This document shows, one piece after another, positions 34,765 through 42,521 of a DNA stretch of 64,000 nucleotides. Numbering within the stretch: position 1 is the first letter of the stretch; each line of letters begins with the position of its first letter. Below the pieces are notes generated by a model that saw only the letters and a list, made by a program, of their open reading frames with translations, had not been told where the DNA came from and did not search any database. Made by a program: the position numbers and the translations under genes. Source of the DNA: Streptomyces sp. AJS327 (GTDB lineage Bacteria; Actinomycetota; Actinomycetes; Streptomycetales; Streptomycetaceae); assembly GCF_013450295.1 (NCBI RefSeq), contig NZ_SKBR01000003.1, positions 372,001 through 436,000 of the forward strand, read 5' to 3'.

Positions 34765-36243
34765 TCAACCGAGGGGTGTTCTCACCGTTTCCGTTTGCCG
34801 GGACCGATCCGGGAACCGGGTCCACAGCCTTTCCGCCGCCACCGCGCCCGACGCTCCCCCGGCCCCGTCAGCCCGGCGCGGACGCCCCAACTCCGGGGCA
34901 TACAGGGGCTGTTCGGTGTCCGGCGATGTGGTTCCGCGCCGTGCGGCCGGTACCACCGGCCCGGTGGCGTCGCTCAACTCCCGGGCCAGCGCCCGGTCGT
35001 GGCGTCCGATGCGGCGGACGATGCCCTGCCGCACCTGGATGCGGTACGCCCGCAGCGCCTCCTGCTTGGCGAACCTCGCCCGCTCGTCCATCGGCTGCGA
35101 CTCGGCCCGCAACCCCCCGAGCCCCAGCCGCCGCAGCCGGTCCGAGAGCCCGGCGGCCACCTCTCCGGCGCCGGCGAAGAGCGCGTACGGCTGGTCCTCG
35201 TAGAAGGAGACCCGGGCGGCGTCCAGGGTGCCGCGCTCCAGCAGCGCGATGACCGCCTCCCGGCAGGCCACATGGTCGATATGGCCACCGACCGCCAGCG
35301 GGGCGCAGACCCAGCGGGCCCCCGCCAGTTCCTCGGCCAGCCGTACCGTCATCTCGCGGAAGAGCGCGGGCTCCTCGGCGGCGAAGGAGTCGCTGAGCGG
35401 GTCGTCGGCGAAGAACCGGTCGCGCTGGGCCTCGCGGTCGGCCGCGTCGACGAAGCCCAGCCCCGTGGACTCCGCGCCCAGCACCCGGGCCGCCGCCCCC
35501 TCCTCCTCCAGCAGCAACCGCGAGGTCAGCCAGGGGCGTTCGGCGTAGTACGGCTCCTTCGTCCAGGTCTCCTCGCTGAAGACGTTCAGCACCCGGCCGG
35601 AGTGCCGGAAGACGGTCCCACCGAGGGCGAGACTCGCGTCGTCCGGATGGGGCGAGACGACGTACGGCCGCCGGGCCGGTGGCTCCGGATCGCAGCCCGG
35701 CGCCGCCCCGTTGACCCCGGAACCCCGCGACGGACGGCGGGACGCACCGGCCGCCGCATCCGAACGGCGGGGCGGTGCAGGGTCGTTGGGGCCGGACGTG
35801 GCGGCGCCGGCCGAGCCGACGGTCCGGGGGTCAGCCGCCTCCAGCGGGCGGGCGAGCAGCACCACGCCCAGCTCGCGCAGCGCCAGCGCCGCGGCGCGCT
35901 CCCGTGCGGACAGTGCCCCGAGCGGGCGGCTGCCGTCCCAACGAGGCAGCGCGCACCGGGGGTTGGGGACGGGCGTCGCCTCCCCGCCCTCCCCTCCCGG
36001 CTCGCCGCGCTCCGGCGGGTCCGGCGGAATCGGCTGTACACCGCCGTCCGGCGGCTCGGTCCGGCCAGCCGGTGCGCCGCCGTCGTCCAGCGGCGTCCCG
36101 TAACCGGGGTGGGTGAGGGGAGGGAGCGGGCTGAGGTCGAGGGGACGGCCCAGGAAACGGTGGCTACCGTCGGCGGCCGTCTCCAGATGCGGAAGGGTGA
36201 GCGGGCACCAGTGGTCGGGAATCTCCGGCAGGCTGGACTCCAC
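34765..36243 (-). CDS. ptmG: PIG-L/LmbE-family N-deacetylase, PtmG-like
   Basis: 492 residues. The zinc-site motifs are SPHPDDASLALGG (His199, Asp201, Asp202) and HIDH (321-324), as in MshB/LmbE N-acetylglucosaminyl deacetylases. About 185 residues precede the domain: a conserved-looking beginning (PEIPDHWCPLTLPHLETAADG) and a long Pro/Gly-rich insert. The tail after about 435 is also low-complexity. PtmG removes the N-acetyl group from the sugar added by PtmJ. The start is GTG 36243: the minus-strand TATAGT box (36251-36256) lies only 7 bp before it, suggesting a leaderless message; longer in-frame starts add unlikely sequence. Confidence 0.83.
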   Translation of the reverse strand: MESSLPEIPDHWCPLTLPHLETAADGSHRFLGRPLDLSPLPPLTHPGYGTPLDDGGAPAGRTEPPDGGVQPIPPDPPERGEPGGEGGEATPVPNPRCALPRWDGSRPLGALSARERAAALALRELGVVLLARPLEAADPRTVGSAGAATSGPNDPAPPRRSDAAAGASRRPSRGSGVNGAAPGCDPEPPARRPYVVSPHPDDASLALGGTVFRHSGRVLNVFSEETWTKEPYYAERPWLTSRLLLEEEGAAARVLGAESTGLGFVDAADREAQRDRFFADDPLSDSFAAEEPALFREMTVRLAEELAGARWVCAPLAVGGHIDHVACREAVIALLERGTLDAARVSFYEDQPYALFAGAGEVAAGLSDRLRRLGLGGLRAESQPMDERARFAKQEALRAYRIQVRQGIVRRIGRHDRALARELSDATGPVVPAARRGTTSPDTEQPLYAPELGRPRRADGAGGASGAVAAERLWTRFPDRSRQTETVRTPLG

Positions 36244-36725
36244 CGCTCGGACTATACAGAGCACGGCGCTGTTGCCACAGGGTGCCAACTTCGCGCTCCG
36301 CACGCCCTGTTGAAGCCCCCGACCGCCCCCGCCCCCGCTGTTTCGGCCCCCGGCCCAACCCGACGCGGAGCCGTTCACGAGCCTCGTCGTCCACGCCACC
36401 GTGGCCGCTCCCGGCGACCCGGCGGCTCCCGGCACCCCGGCCGGATCCGGCGCCCGGCCCGACGCCGGTGGCTGGTCCGGTGCCGGTGCCGGTGCCAGTC
36501 AGTGCCATTGCCGTCGCCTCCGCCGCTGCTGGGGCGCTGGGCGCGTACGGCCGTTCCGGGCAGGGGGCGCCGCTCCGGCGAGGAGGTCTGCCGCTCCGGA
36601 GGGGCGCCGCGCGCGGGGCGGGCGGCGCCGCGCCGGGCGGGTGGGCGCGCCGCCCGACGTCCGGGCGAGCACGGCACGCACCGTCGACGACCGACCAACC
36701 ACCCTGGGAATGAGCGGAGTTGGGT
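36244..36725. other. 482-bp gap upstream of ptmG
   Basis: It holds the putative ptmG -10 box (TATAGT on the minus strand, 36251-36256) and, toward the other end, sequence downstream of the NDH-2-like gene's start-distal end. A GGTGCC repeat (about 36477-36498) is present. No gene is supported. It marks the left border of the stretch that does not match the pactamycin genes. Confidence 0.4.
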
Positions 36726-38096
36726 TCAGGTCGCGACGGAGCGGACGTTCTCGGCGACGAGTTCGCGAGTGCGGTCCGGGCTGAGGTACGCGTCCGTGTA
36801 CTCGAAGTCGTCCAGTCCGGTGCGCCGCATCAGGAAGCCGGTGCGCAGGAAGTCGTCACCGGTGGCCGCGTTCAGCAGCCAGTTGGCGACGGTGCGGAAC
36901 TTGGCGGTGCCGGACCGGAGTTCCATCAGGTGGTACCCGCGCGCCACCGCCTGTGCCGGGAGGCCCGACAGCTCCACCCCCAGCGGGTTGGCGACCGCGT
37001 CCGTGCCACCCAGGTCCACCACCAGCCCCAGGTCCCGGTGCCGGTAGGGCACCGTGGGCCCCCCGCGCAGCGTGGCCACGATGTTCCGCGCCGCGTGCCT
37101 CCCCTGCCGGGCGGCGTGCTGCGCGGTCGGCGGGCACACCGCGTCGCTGCCGGAGGACAGGTCCGGGACGGCGGCGGCGTCGCCCAGCCCGAACACGCCG
37201 GGCAGCCCGGGCACCGTCAGGTCCGCGTTGACCGCCAGCCGCCCCCGTACGGTCTCCGCCTCCAGGGTGGACACCAGCGGGCTCGCGGCCACCCCGGCCG
37301 TCCAGATCAGCGTGTGGCTGTTCAGCACCGTGCCGTTGGTGAGCCGGATGTACCCGTCACCGACCTCCGCGACGGACACCCCGAGGGTGACGTCCGTGCC
37401 GCGCCGGGTCAGGATCTCCAGCGCCTTCTGCCCCAGCCGCTCGCCCAGCTCCGGCATCAACCGGGGCGCCACGTCCAGCAGATGCCAGGTGATCAGTGAC
37501 GGGTCGAGCCCCGGGTAGCGCGAGGCGGCGCTGTTGGTGAGGCGCTGGAGGCAGGCGACCGTCTCGGTGCCCGCGTAGCCGCCGCCCACCACCACGAACT
37601 GGAGACGCGCGGCCCGTTCCGCTGGATCGGTCGTGGCCGCCGCGAGGTCGAGCTGCGCGATCACGTGATCGCGGATGTACGCCGCCTCCGCGAGGGTCTT
37701 CACCCCGCTCGCGTGCCGGGTCAGCCCGGGGATGTCGAACCGCCGGGTCACGCTGCCCGGGGTGAACACCAGGTAGTCGTAGTGCCGCAGCACCACCTCG
37801 TCGGTGATCAGCCGGACCACACAGGCCCGTTCGGCGGTGTCCACCCCGATCACCCCGCCGGGCACGATCGTCGTCCGCCGCAGCACCCGGCGCAGCGGCG
37901 AGGCCACCGACTGCGGGGTCAGCACGCCCGAGGTGACCTGCGGCAGCAGCGGCAGGTACAGCTGGTAGCTGAACGGGGTGATCAGCGTCAGCTCCGCCTC
38001 CCGCACGCCGAGCCGGTGCTCCAGGACCCGCGCGCACTCCACCCCGGCGAATCCGCCGCCCACGATGAGGATCCTCGGTCGTTCCATGGTGGTCAC
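36726..38096 (-). CDS. NDH-2-like FAD-dependent NADH dehydrogenase
   Basis: 456 residues. Two dinucleotide-binding motifs are clear: ILIVGGGFAGVECA (about 8-21, FAD) and VVGGGYAGTETVA (about 167-179, NADH), with the family landmarks TPFSYQLYLPLLPQV, FTPGSVTR and FGLGDAAAVPD. It reduces quinone with NADH at the membrane surface without proton pumping; a C-terminal amphipathic stretch from about 395 likely contacts the membrane. The start is GTG 38096 (GAGGCGA four bases upstream), with ATG 38087 as alternative. It is separated from the TetR gene by 310 bp and is not clearly part of either biosynthetic pathway. Confidence 0.88.
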   Translation of the reverse strand: MTTMERPRILIVGGGFAGVECARVLEHRLGVREAELTLITPFSYQLYLPLLPQVTSGVLTPQSVASPLRRVLRRTTIVPGGVIGVDTAERACVVRLITDEVVLRHYDYLVFTPGSVTRRFDIPGLTRHASGVKTLAEAAYIRDHVIAQLDLAAATTDPAERAARLQFVVVGGGYAGTETVACLQRLTNSAASRYPGLDPSLITWHLLDVAPRLMPELGERLGQKALEILTRRGTDVTLGVSVAEVGDGYIRLTNGTVLNSHTLIWTAGVAASPLVSTLEAETVRGRLAVNADLTVPGLPGVFGLGDAAAVPDLSSGSDAVCPPTAQHAARQGRHAARNIVATLRGGPTVPYRHRDLGLVVDLGGTDAVANPLGVELSGLPAQAVARGYHLMELRSGTAKFRTVANWLLNAATGDDFLRTGFLMRRTGLDDFEYTDAYLSPDRTRELVAENVRSVAT

Positions 38097-38406
38097 TCGC
38101 CTCGCTGGTACGCGGTCTGCCGCACACCACAGTCAGGGGACACATCGTGCGAAAACCCACGAAAAGGCTCGCATGGTGTACCGGCCCCCGCCACTCCGCC
38201 CGCACCACTCCCCCCGATGACGCCCGGTGGGGGCGTTCGGCGGCTGGCCCCGCCGGTGACGCGAGCCGGTGAGGTGGGCCGGTCTCGTGGGCCCGGTGAG
38301 GTGGCCGGTGGTGCGGGCCGCTGGTGTGCGGCGGCCGCGGGCCCCGACGTACGCGCCCGGGCGGACGGCGTCGATCCGTGGCGCGGGCCGGGCGGACGGG
38401 GCCGGA
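38097..38406. other. 310-bp gap between NDH-2-like and TetR genes
   Basis: Both flanking genes run leftward. A 12-bp direct repeat CCGGTGAGGTGG occurs at 38266-38277 and 38293-38304 (27-bp period). A lower-GC part near 38130-38175 probably holds the promoter of the NDH-2-like gene, but no exact boxes can be placed. Confidence 0.4.
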
Positions 38407-39141
38407 CTACGGGGTGGCGGACGAGGGCACGTCCAGCGCCCGGACCCACAGGTCGATCACCGCGTCGAGCGAGGGCGGGGGGATCGTCGACGCGGCGCTC
38501 GCCGTCTCGGCGGCGGGCCGCTCGGCGGCGGACGTCGCGGTGCGCCCGTCGGGTGCGGCGCGTCCGTCCGCCGCGTCCCCGTCCCCGGCGGCCGGATCCC
38601 GTGGGGGTGGGTCGAGGACGGCGCCGTGCAGTTGGGCCTCGATGCCCTGGACGGCGAGCAGCGCCAGGCCCTCGGGGTCGGAGCCGCCGAGGCCCAGACG
38701 GCGCAGGTGACCGCCGAGCGCGACGGCGATCTCGCGCTCGAAGGCGCGTAGTTCGGCGACGAGGGCGGGCACCCGCGGGGTCTGGTCGAACAGCAGCCGG
38801 TGCGCGCCGGGCCGCTCGCCGTGCGGGGCGGCGGCGGTGGCGACCAGCCCCGCGACGAGGGGGCGCAGGCCGAGCCGCCGTTCGGCCGCGACGTCGAGGA
38901 ACCGCCGCAGCTCCTCCCCGGCGGCCCGCAGATGCCGCTGCGCCAGTGCCGTCAGCAGGGCGTCCTTGTTCGGGACGTACTGGTACAGCGAGCCGATGGA
39001 CACCCCGGCCCGCTCGGCGACCTTGTTGGTGGTGGTGGCCGCGTAGCCGTGCCGCTGGAAAAGCTGAGCCGCCGCCTCCAGGATCGCCTCCCAGGTCTCC
39101 CGGGACCGCTGCTGACGTGGGGATTTACGGGGGACTGCCAT
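38407..39141 (-). CDS. TetR-family transcriptional regulator
   Basis: 244 residues. The N-terminal HTH (about 12-58) reads AILEAAAQLFQRHGYAATTT then VAERAGVSIGSLYQYVPNKDALL, a typical TetR pattern. The ligand-binding helical part runs to about 175; the rest is an Ala/Pro/Asp-rich linker and a last helix (LDAVIDLWVRALDV). ATG 39141 has GGGAGC upstream. The divergent neighbour is a membrane protease, and a perfect 9-bp-arm palindrome lies between the two starts, pointing to repression of both genes until a small ligand is bound. Confidence 0.9.
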   Translation of the reverse strand: MAVPRKSPRQQRSRETWEAILEAAAQLFQRHGYAATTTNKVAERAGVSIGSLYQYVPNKDALLTALAQRHLRAAGEELRRFLDVAAERRLGLRPLVAGLVATAAAPHGERPGAHRLLFDQTPRVPALVAELRAFEREIAVALGGHLRRLGLGGSDPEGLALLAVQGIEAQLHGAVLDPPPRDPAAGDGDAADGRAAPDGRTATSAAERPAAETASAASTIPPPSLDAVIDLWVRALDVPSSATP

Positions 39142-39150
39142 CGGGCTCCC

Positions 39151-39183
39151 ATGCGAGTACCAAAAGCCGAAGATTACTCGCAT
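39151..39183. promoter_or_regulatory. Candidate TetR operator
   Basis: Perfect inverted repeat ATGCGAGTA (39151-39159) / TACTCGCAT (39175-39183) with a 15-bp centre. It starts 10 bp upstream of the TetR start codon and ends 58 bp before the divergent CPBP gene. The right arm overlaps a CATTAT hexamer (39181-39186) that could be the -10 box of the CPBP promoter, so binding would block it. Confidence 0.65.
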
Positions 39184-39240
39184 TATGGCGGGGGCGCCGT
39201 TCGGCGTCTTCCACCCAGTCCTTTTCCTCGCGGAGGCCGT

Positions 39241-40071
39241 GTGCCCGCCGTCCAGCTCGTCTCGCCCATCTCCCCCGTCTCGTCGGTCTCCCCCGTCTCG
39301 TCCGGGGATCCCCTCGCGTCCGTCGCGCCTGATCTGCCGCTGCTGCTGGACTACGCCGCCCGGGTCCTGCCCGGGCTGGTCCTCGTCGCCGGATGCTTCC
39401 TGCTCGCCGGGCCGTTACGCGACCCGCTCGCCCGGATCGCGCTGCTGATCGGCGGCTTCGTGCTGGTGCGGGACGCGATGACGCCGGTGGGGCTCTGGCG
39501 CGTCGGCACCACGGAATCCGTGCCCTGGCTGCGGATGCTCGCCGACCCCGCGCTGCTTCTGGCGCTGGGCGGCGGAACGCTCGCCGCCACCTGGGCCGTG
39601 CTGCGCGCGGACCGGAGACTGTCCGCGCTGGTCGTCTGGGGCCGGGCGGACCTGCCCACCGTCGCCTGCGGACTGGGCGGCGGACTGCTGGCCGCCGCAC
39701 CGGTGCTGGCCCTGTCCGCCACGGTTCCCCAGGGGGAGCGGGGCGGCGCGGTGGCCGCGAGCATCCTCCCCGTCCTGGCGTTCTTCACACTGACCGGCAA
39801 CCTCGCGGAGGAGGTGCTCTTCCGTGGACTCTTGCAGGGCCGCCTGGCGACGGAGATGAGCGGCGCCCAGGCCGCCGTCTGCTCGGCGCTGGCCTTCGCG
39901 GCCTGCCACGCCTTCTTGGCGTCCACCGTCACCGACGCGGGCTGGCCGCTGCTGGTCTTCACCCTCTACGAGGGGCTGATCTGCGCGTTCCTGCGTCTTC
40001 GACGGGGAGTGCTCGCCGCCGCCCTGGCCCATGGCTCCGCCATCTTCCTGCTGGCCGCGGCGCTGTTCTGA
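39241..40071 (+). CDS. CPBP-family intramembrane glutamic protease
   Basis: 276 residues with about seven or eight hydrophobic segments. The CPBP (Abi) motifs are NLAEEVLFRGLLQG (EExxxR, about residue 195) and FAACHAFLAS (His, about 225). Such membrane proteins cleave or process prenylated or small peptides, and some act in bacteriocin immunity. The start is GTG 39241 with GCGGAGG upstream; longer forms would run through the operator. Divergent from the TetR gene, likely under its control. Confidence 0.85.
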   Translation: MPAVQLVSPISPVSSVSPVSSGDPLASVAPDLPLLLDYAARVLPGLVLVAGCFLLAGPLRDPLARIALLIGGFVLVRDAMTPVGLWRVGTTESVPWLRMLADPALLLALGGGTLAATWAVLRADRRLSALVVWGRADLPTVACGLGGGLLAAAPVLALSATVPQGERGGAVAASILPVLAFFTLTGNLAEEVLFRGLLQGRLATEMSGAQAAVCSALAFAACHAFLASTVTDAGWPLLVFTLYEGLICAFLRLRRGVLAAALAHGSAIFLLAAALF

Positions 40072-40100
40072 GCCCCCTCCCGCGCGCGCCCCGTCCAGCC

Positions 40101-40160
40101 TGGGTCCAGCGTGGGCCAGCCTGGGTCCGGATGGGTCCGGATGGGTCCGGGCGGGTCCGG
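40101..40160. repeat. Degenerate 10-bp tandem repeat (TGGGTCCGG)
   Basis: About six head-to-tail decamers, the best being CTGGGTCCGG, ATGGGTCCGG, ATGGGTCCGG and GCGGGTCCGG (40121-40160). It fills most of the 102-bp gap between two convergent genes and has a period close to one DNA turn. Confidence 0.85.
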
Positions 40161-40173
40161 GCGGTCAGTGGGG

Positions 40174-41358
40174 TCAGTGGGCGGACGTGGGCGGGTGCGT
40201 GGGGGTGGCGGTTCTGCGGGCCAGCACCCGGTACGCGTTGCTCCCCCGGGTACGCCGCACCACGGGGCGCAGCGCCGCGTCCAGCCCGGAGGCCACCGCC
40301 AGCGCGGGCGCGCCCAGCAGCCAGACCGCGGAGCGCCGCAGCCGCCGCCAGCGGGTGGGTTCGACGGAGAGCCACGGCAGCCGCGGGTCGGGCCCGAGCG
40401 AACTCAAGGCGAGGGCGAGCCCGTACAGCAGGTCCCAGCCCTGGTGGGCCGCGCCGCGCTGGACGGCGACCGGTTCGAAGCCGCGCTCGGTCAGGGCGTC
40501 GAGCAGGTTGCGCGGCGGGATGAGGTGCTGGTGCTGCGGTTGCAGCCACGGAACCCACCAGCGGCCGAGGAGACGGCCGAAGAACGACTCCGGGTCGGGC
40601 AGTTCGATGAGCAGGTGACCGTCGGTCGGGACGACCGCCGCGGCGGTGTCGAGTTCGCGGAAGGGATCCCGGGTGTGCTCCAGGTAGTGGTGCATGCTGA
40701 CCACGTCGTACCGGCCCGCCAGGCCGGGCGCCAGCTCGGTGAACTCGCCCCGGTGGCAGCCGTCGAGCCAGCCGCGCCGGTGCCCCTCCTCGACGCTGAC
40801 GCCCTGGTCGAGACCGTCGAAGACGGTGTCCGGCCAGAGGCGTCGCGCGCTGCGGCAGAAGTGGCCGTACCCGGTGCCGACGTCCAGCCAGGAGCGGGGT
40901 GTGGTGTACGGGCGGACGAGTTCGGCCCGGCCCCGGTAGGACTGCTCCCGCCGGTCGAAGAGCCGCTGGGCGAGGCCCTCGCCCAGGCCGTCGTAGAAGT
41001 CGCGGTAGTAGAAGTCCAGCCCGGCGGGCGTCAGTCGGGGGTTCTGGAAGATGTGCCGGCAGTCGCCGCAGCGCTCCAGGACGAAGTGGCCCGGCTTGTG
41101 CTGGATGAGGTCGGGCGTCCGCAGCCGCACGGACAGCCGGGCCGAGCCGCACCAGGGACAGGTGTCCCGCCGGGGTTCGAGGAACCGCTCGACGCCGTGG
41201 GCCAACTCGGCCTGGTACGCGGCACGGTGGGCGCTGAGATCGCCGGTGATGTCGCCGGTGATGTCGCCGGTGATGTCGGTGGTGATGTCGGTGGGGGGAT
41301 CGGTGGAGGGGACGGCGGACGGGGCGGTGGAGGGGTCAGTGGAGGGGTCGGTGTTCAT
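40174..41358 (-). CDS. Class I methyltransferase with zinc-ribbon N-terminus
   Basis: 394 residues, last gene of the six-gene operon. Residues about 64-100 hold four cysteines (CPWCGSARL ... CGDC) typical of a zinc ribbon before a Methyltransf_23-type domain: WLDVGTGYGHFCRSA (about 160), SMHHYLEHTRDP (about 226), LIELPDPESFFGRLLG. Enzymes of this class methylate sugar hydroxyls or lipids, often membrane-linked; a hydrophobic segment near 350 (AVWLLGAPALAVASG) is compatible. ATG 41358 overlaps the glycosyltransferase stop (ATGA). Its first 30 residues are a DITG/DPST repeat encoded by a 12-bp tandem repeat. Substrate unknown; the glycosylated product of this operon is the natural guess. Confidence 0.8.
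   Translation of the reverse strand: MNTDPSTDPSTAPSAVPSTDPPTDITTDITGDITGDITGDLSAHRAAYQAELAHGVERFLEPRRDTCPWCGSARLSVRLRTPDLIQHKPGHFVLERCGDCRHIFQNPRLTPAGLDFYYRDFYDGLGEGLAQRLFDRREQSYRGRAELVRPYTTPRSWLDVGTGYGHFCRSARRLWPDTVFDGLDQGVSVEEGHRRGWLDGCHRGEFTELAPGLAGRYDVVSMHHYLEHTRDPFRELDTAAAVVPTDGHLLIELPDPESFFGRLLGRWWVPWLQPQHQHLIPPRNLLDALTERGFEPVAVQRGAAHQGWDLLYGLALALSSLGPDPRLPWLSVEPTRWRRLRRSAVWLLGAPALAVASGLDAALRPVVRRTRGSNAYRVLARRTATPTHPPTSAH
41241..41288. repeat. 12-bp tandem repeat inside the methyltransferase start region
   Basis: Four copies, three perfect (CGCCGGTGATGT at 41241, 41253 and 41265) and one variant (41277). On the minus strand it encodes a DITG-type tetrapeptide repeat in the methyltransferase N-terminus. 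The reading frame is kept whatever the copy number. Confidence 0.9.
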
Positions 41359-42521
41359 AGGAGTCGCTCCAGGTGCTGCGCGGCGGCGGAGGCCCCGCCC
41401 GCGCTGTGGAAGGCCTGCTGGATACCGCTCGCCGCCTGGCGGAACGAGGGATCGTCGAGTACCGCGCTGACGGCGGTGGCCACCGCGTCCGGGGTGGCGC
41501 GGGCGAAGGGGACCCGCAGGGCCGCCCCCGCGGCGACGACCTGCTCGGCCACGACCGGCTGGTCGTCCCGGATGGGCGCGACCACCAACGGCAGCCCGGC
41601 CGCGAGGGTTTCGCACACCGTGTTGTGCCCGGCGTGGCAGAGGACGGCGTCCACCCGCTCCAGCAGCTCCAACTGCGGGAGGAACGGGGCTGTCAGGAGA
41701 CCGCGCGGAGGGCCGGGCAGCGCTCCCGCCGGATCGGCCACGATGAACTGGACGCGCTCCGCGAGCAGTTCGGACACCCGGGCGATGGTGCGCAGGAAAC
41801 GGGTCCCGGCGCTTCCGGAGAGGGTGCCCAGCGAGACCAGCACCCGGGAGCGGTGCGCGTCGAGCCGGTGCCACGGGAAGTCGCTGACCGGCGGGCGGGG
41901 GGTGATCGCCGGGCCGACGAGGGCGTAGTGCGGGGGAAAGTCACCCCGGCCGACCAGCTCCGGCACGCTGTAGACGAGCGTGAGGTGCTCGGAGAACCGC
42001 AGGTCGGAGCGGTGGGTGTCGGCGTCCGCGATCCCGCCGCGCTGTTGCAGCTCCGTCAGCAGCCCCCTGATCCAGCCGTCGACCCTGGGTAACTGGTGGA
42101 CGGAGTTGGTGAGTTCGGCGGAGCTGGACGCGGAGGTCGCCCAGGTCAGGCCGCGCCTGCGACCGACCACCGCCCCGGCCAGCGCCTGCTGGTCGGCGAC
42201 GAGGACCGTGGGCCGGAACCGTTCCACGGCCTCCTCCACGGTGGGCACCATGGTCTCGGCCAGCGGGATCAGCGCGTCCTGCCAGAGCGACCGCAGGGCG
42301 GCGAACCCGCGCTGGGTACCGGGCCGTTGGGGCGGTACCGCGTGCGGCTCGGACCGCTGGACGGGGAAGAGGGTGGCCCCGGGCGGCAGCATCCCCCGCA
42401 GCGGATCCGGGAAGCCGACCCAGGCCGTCTCGTGGTCCCGCTGGCCGAGGGCCCGGGCCACGGCCACGGCCGGGTTGATGTGTCCGACGAACGGTGGCAT
42501 CACGAAGAGGAACCGGCTCAT
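41355..42521 (-). CDS. Family 1 (MGT-type) glycosyltransferase
   Basis: 388 residues. GT-B fold: N-domain start FLFVMPPFVGHINPAVAVARAL with the catalytic His (about 14), and a C-domain donor site HAGHNTVCETLAAGLPLVVAPIRDDQPVVAEQV (about 313-345). It resembles zeaxanthin/macrolide glucosyltransferases that add a hexose from UDP- or dTDP-sugar to a lipophilic hydroxyl. It overlaps the hydrolase gene upstream (ATGA) and the methyltransferase gene downstream (ATGA), so all three are translated as a unit. Acceptor unknown; the likely target is the chain made by the PKS encoded in the same operon. Confidence 0.85.
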   Translation of the reverse strand: MSRFLFVMPPFVGHINPAVAVARALGQRDHETAWVGFPDPLRGMLPPGATLFPVQRSEPHAVPPQRPGTQRGFAALRSLWQDALIPLAETMVPTVEEAVERFRPTVLVADQQALAGAVVGRRRGLTWATSASSSAELTNSVHQLPRVDGWIRGLLTELQQRGGIADADTHRSDLRFSEHLTLVYSVPELVGRGDFPPHYALVGPAITPRPPVSDFPWHRLDAHRSRVLVSLGTLSGSAGTRFLRTIARVSELLAERVQFIVADPAGALPGPPRGLLTAPFLPQLELLERVDAVLCHAGHNTVCETLAAGLPLVVAPIRDDQPVVAEQVVAAGAALRVPFARATPDAVATAVSAVLDDPSFRQAASGIQQAFHSAGGASAAAQHLERLL

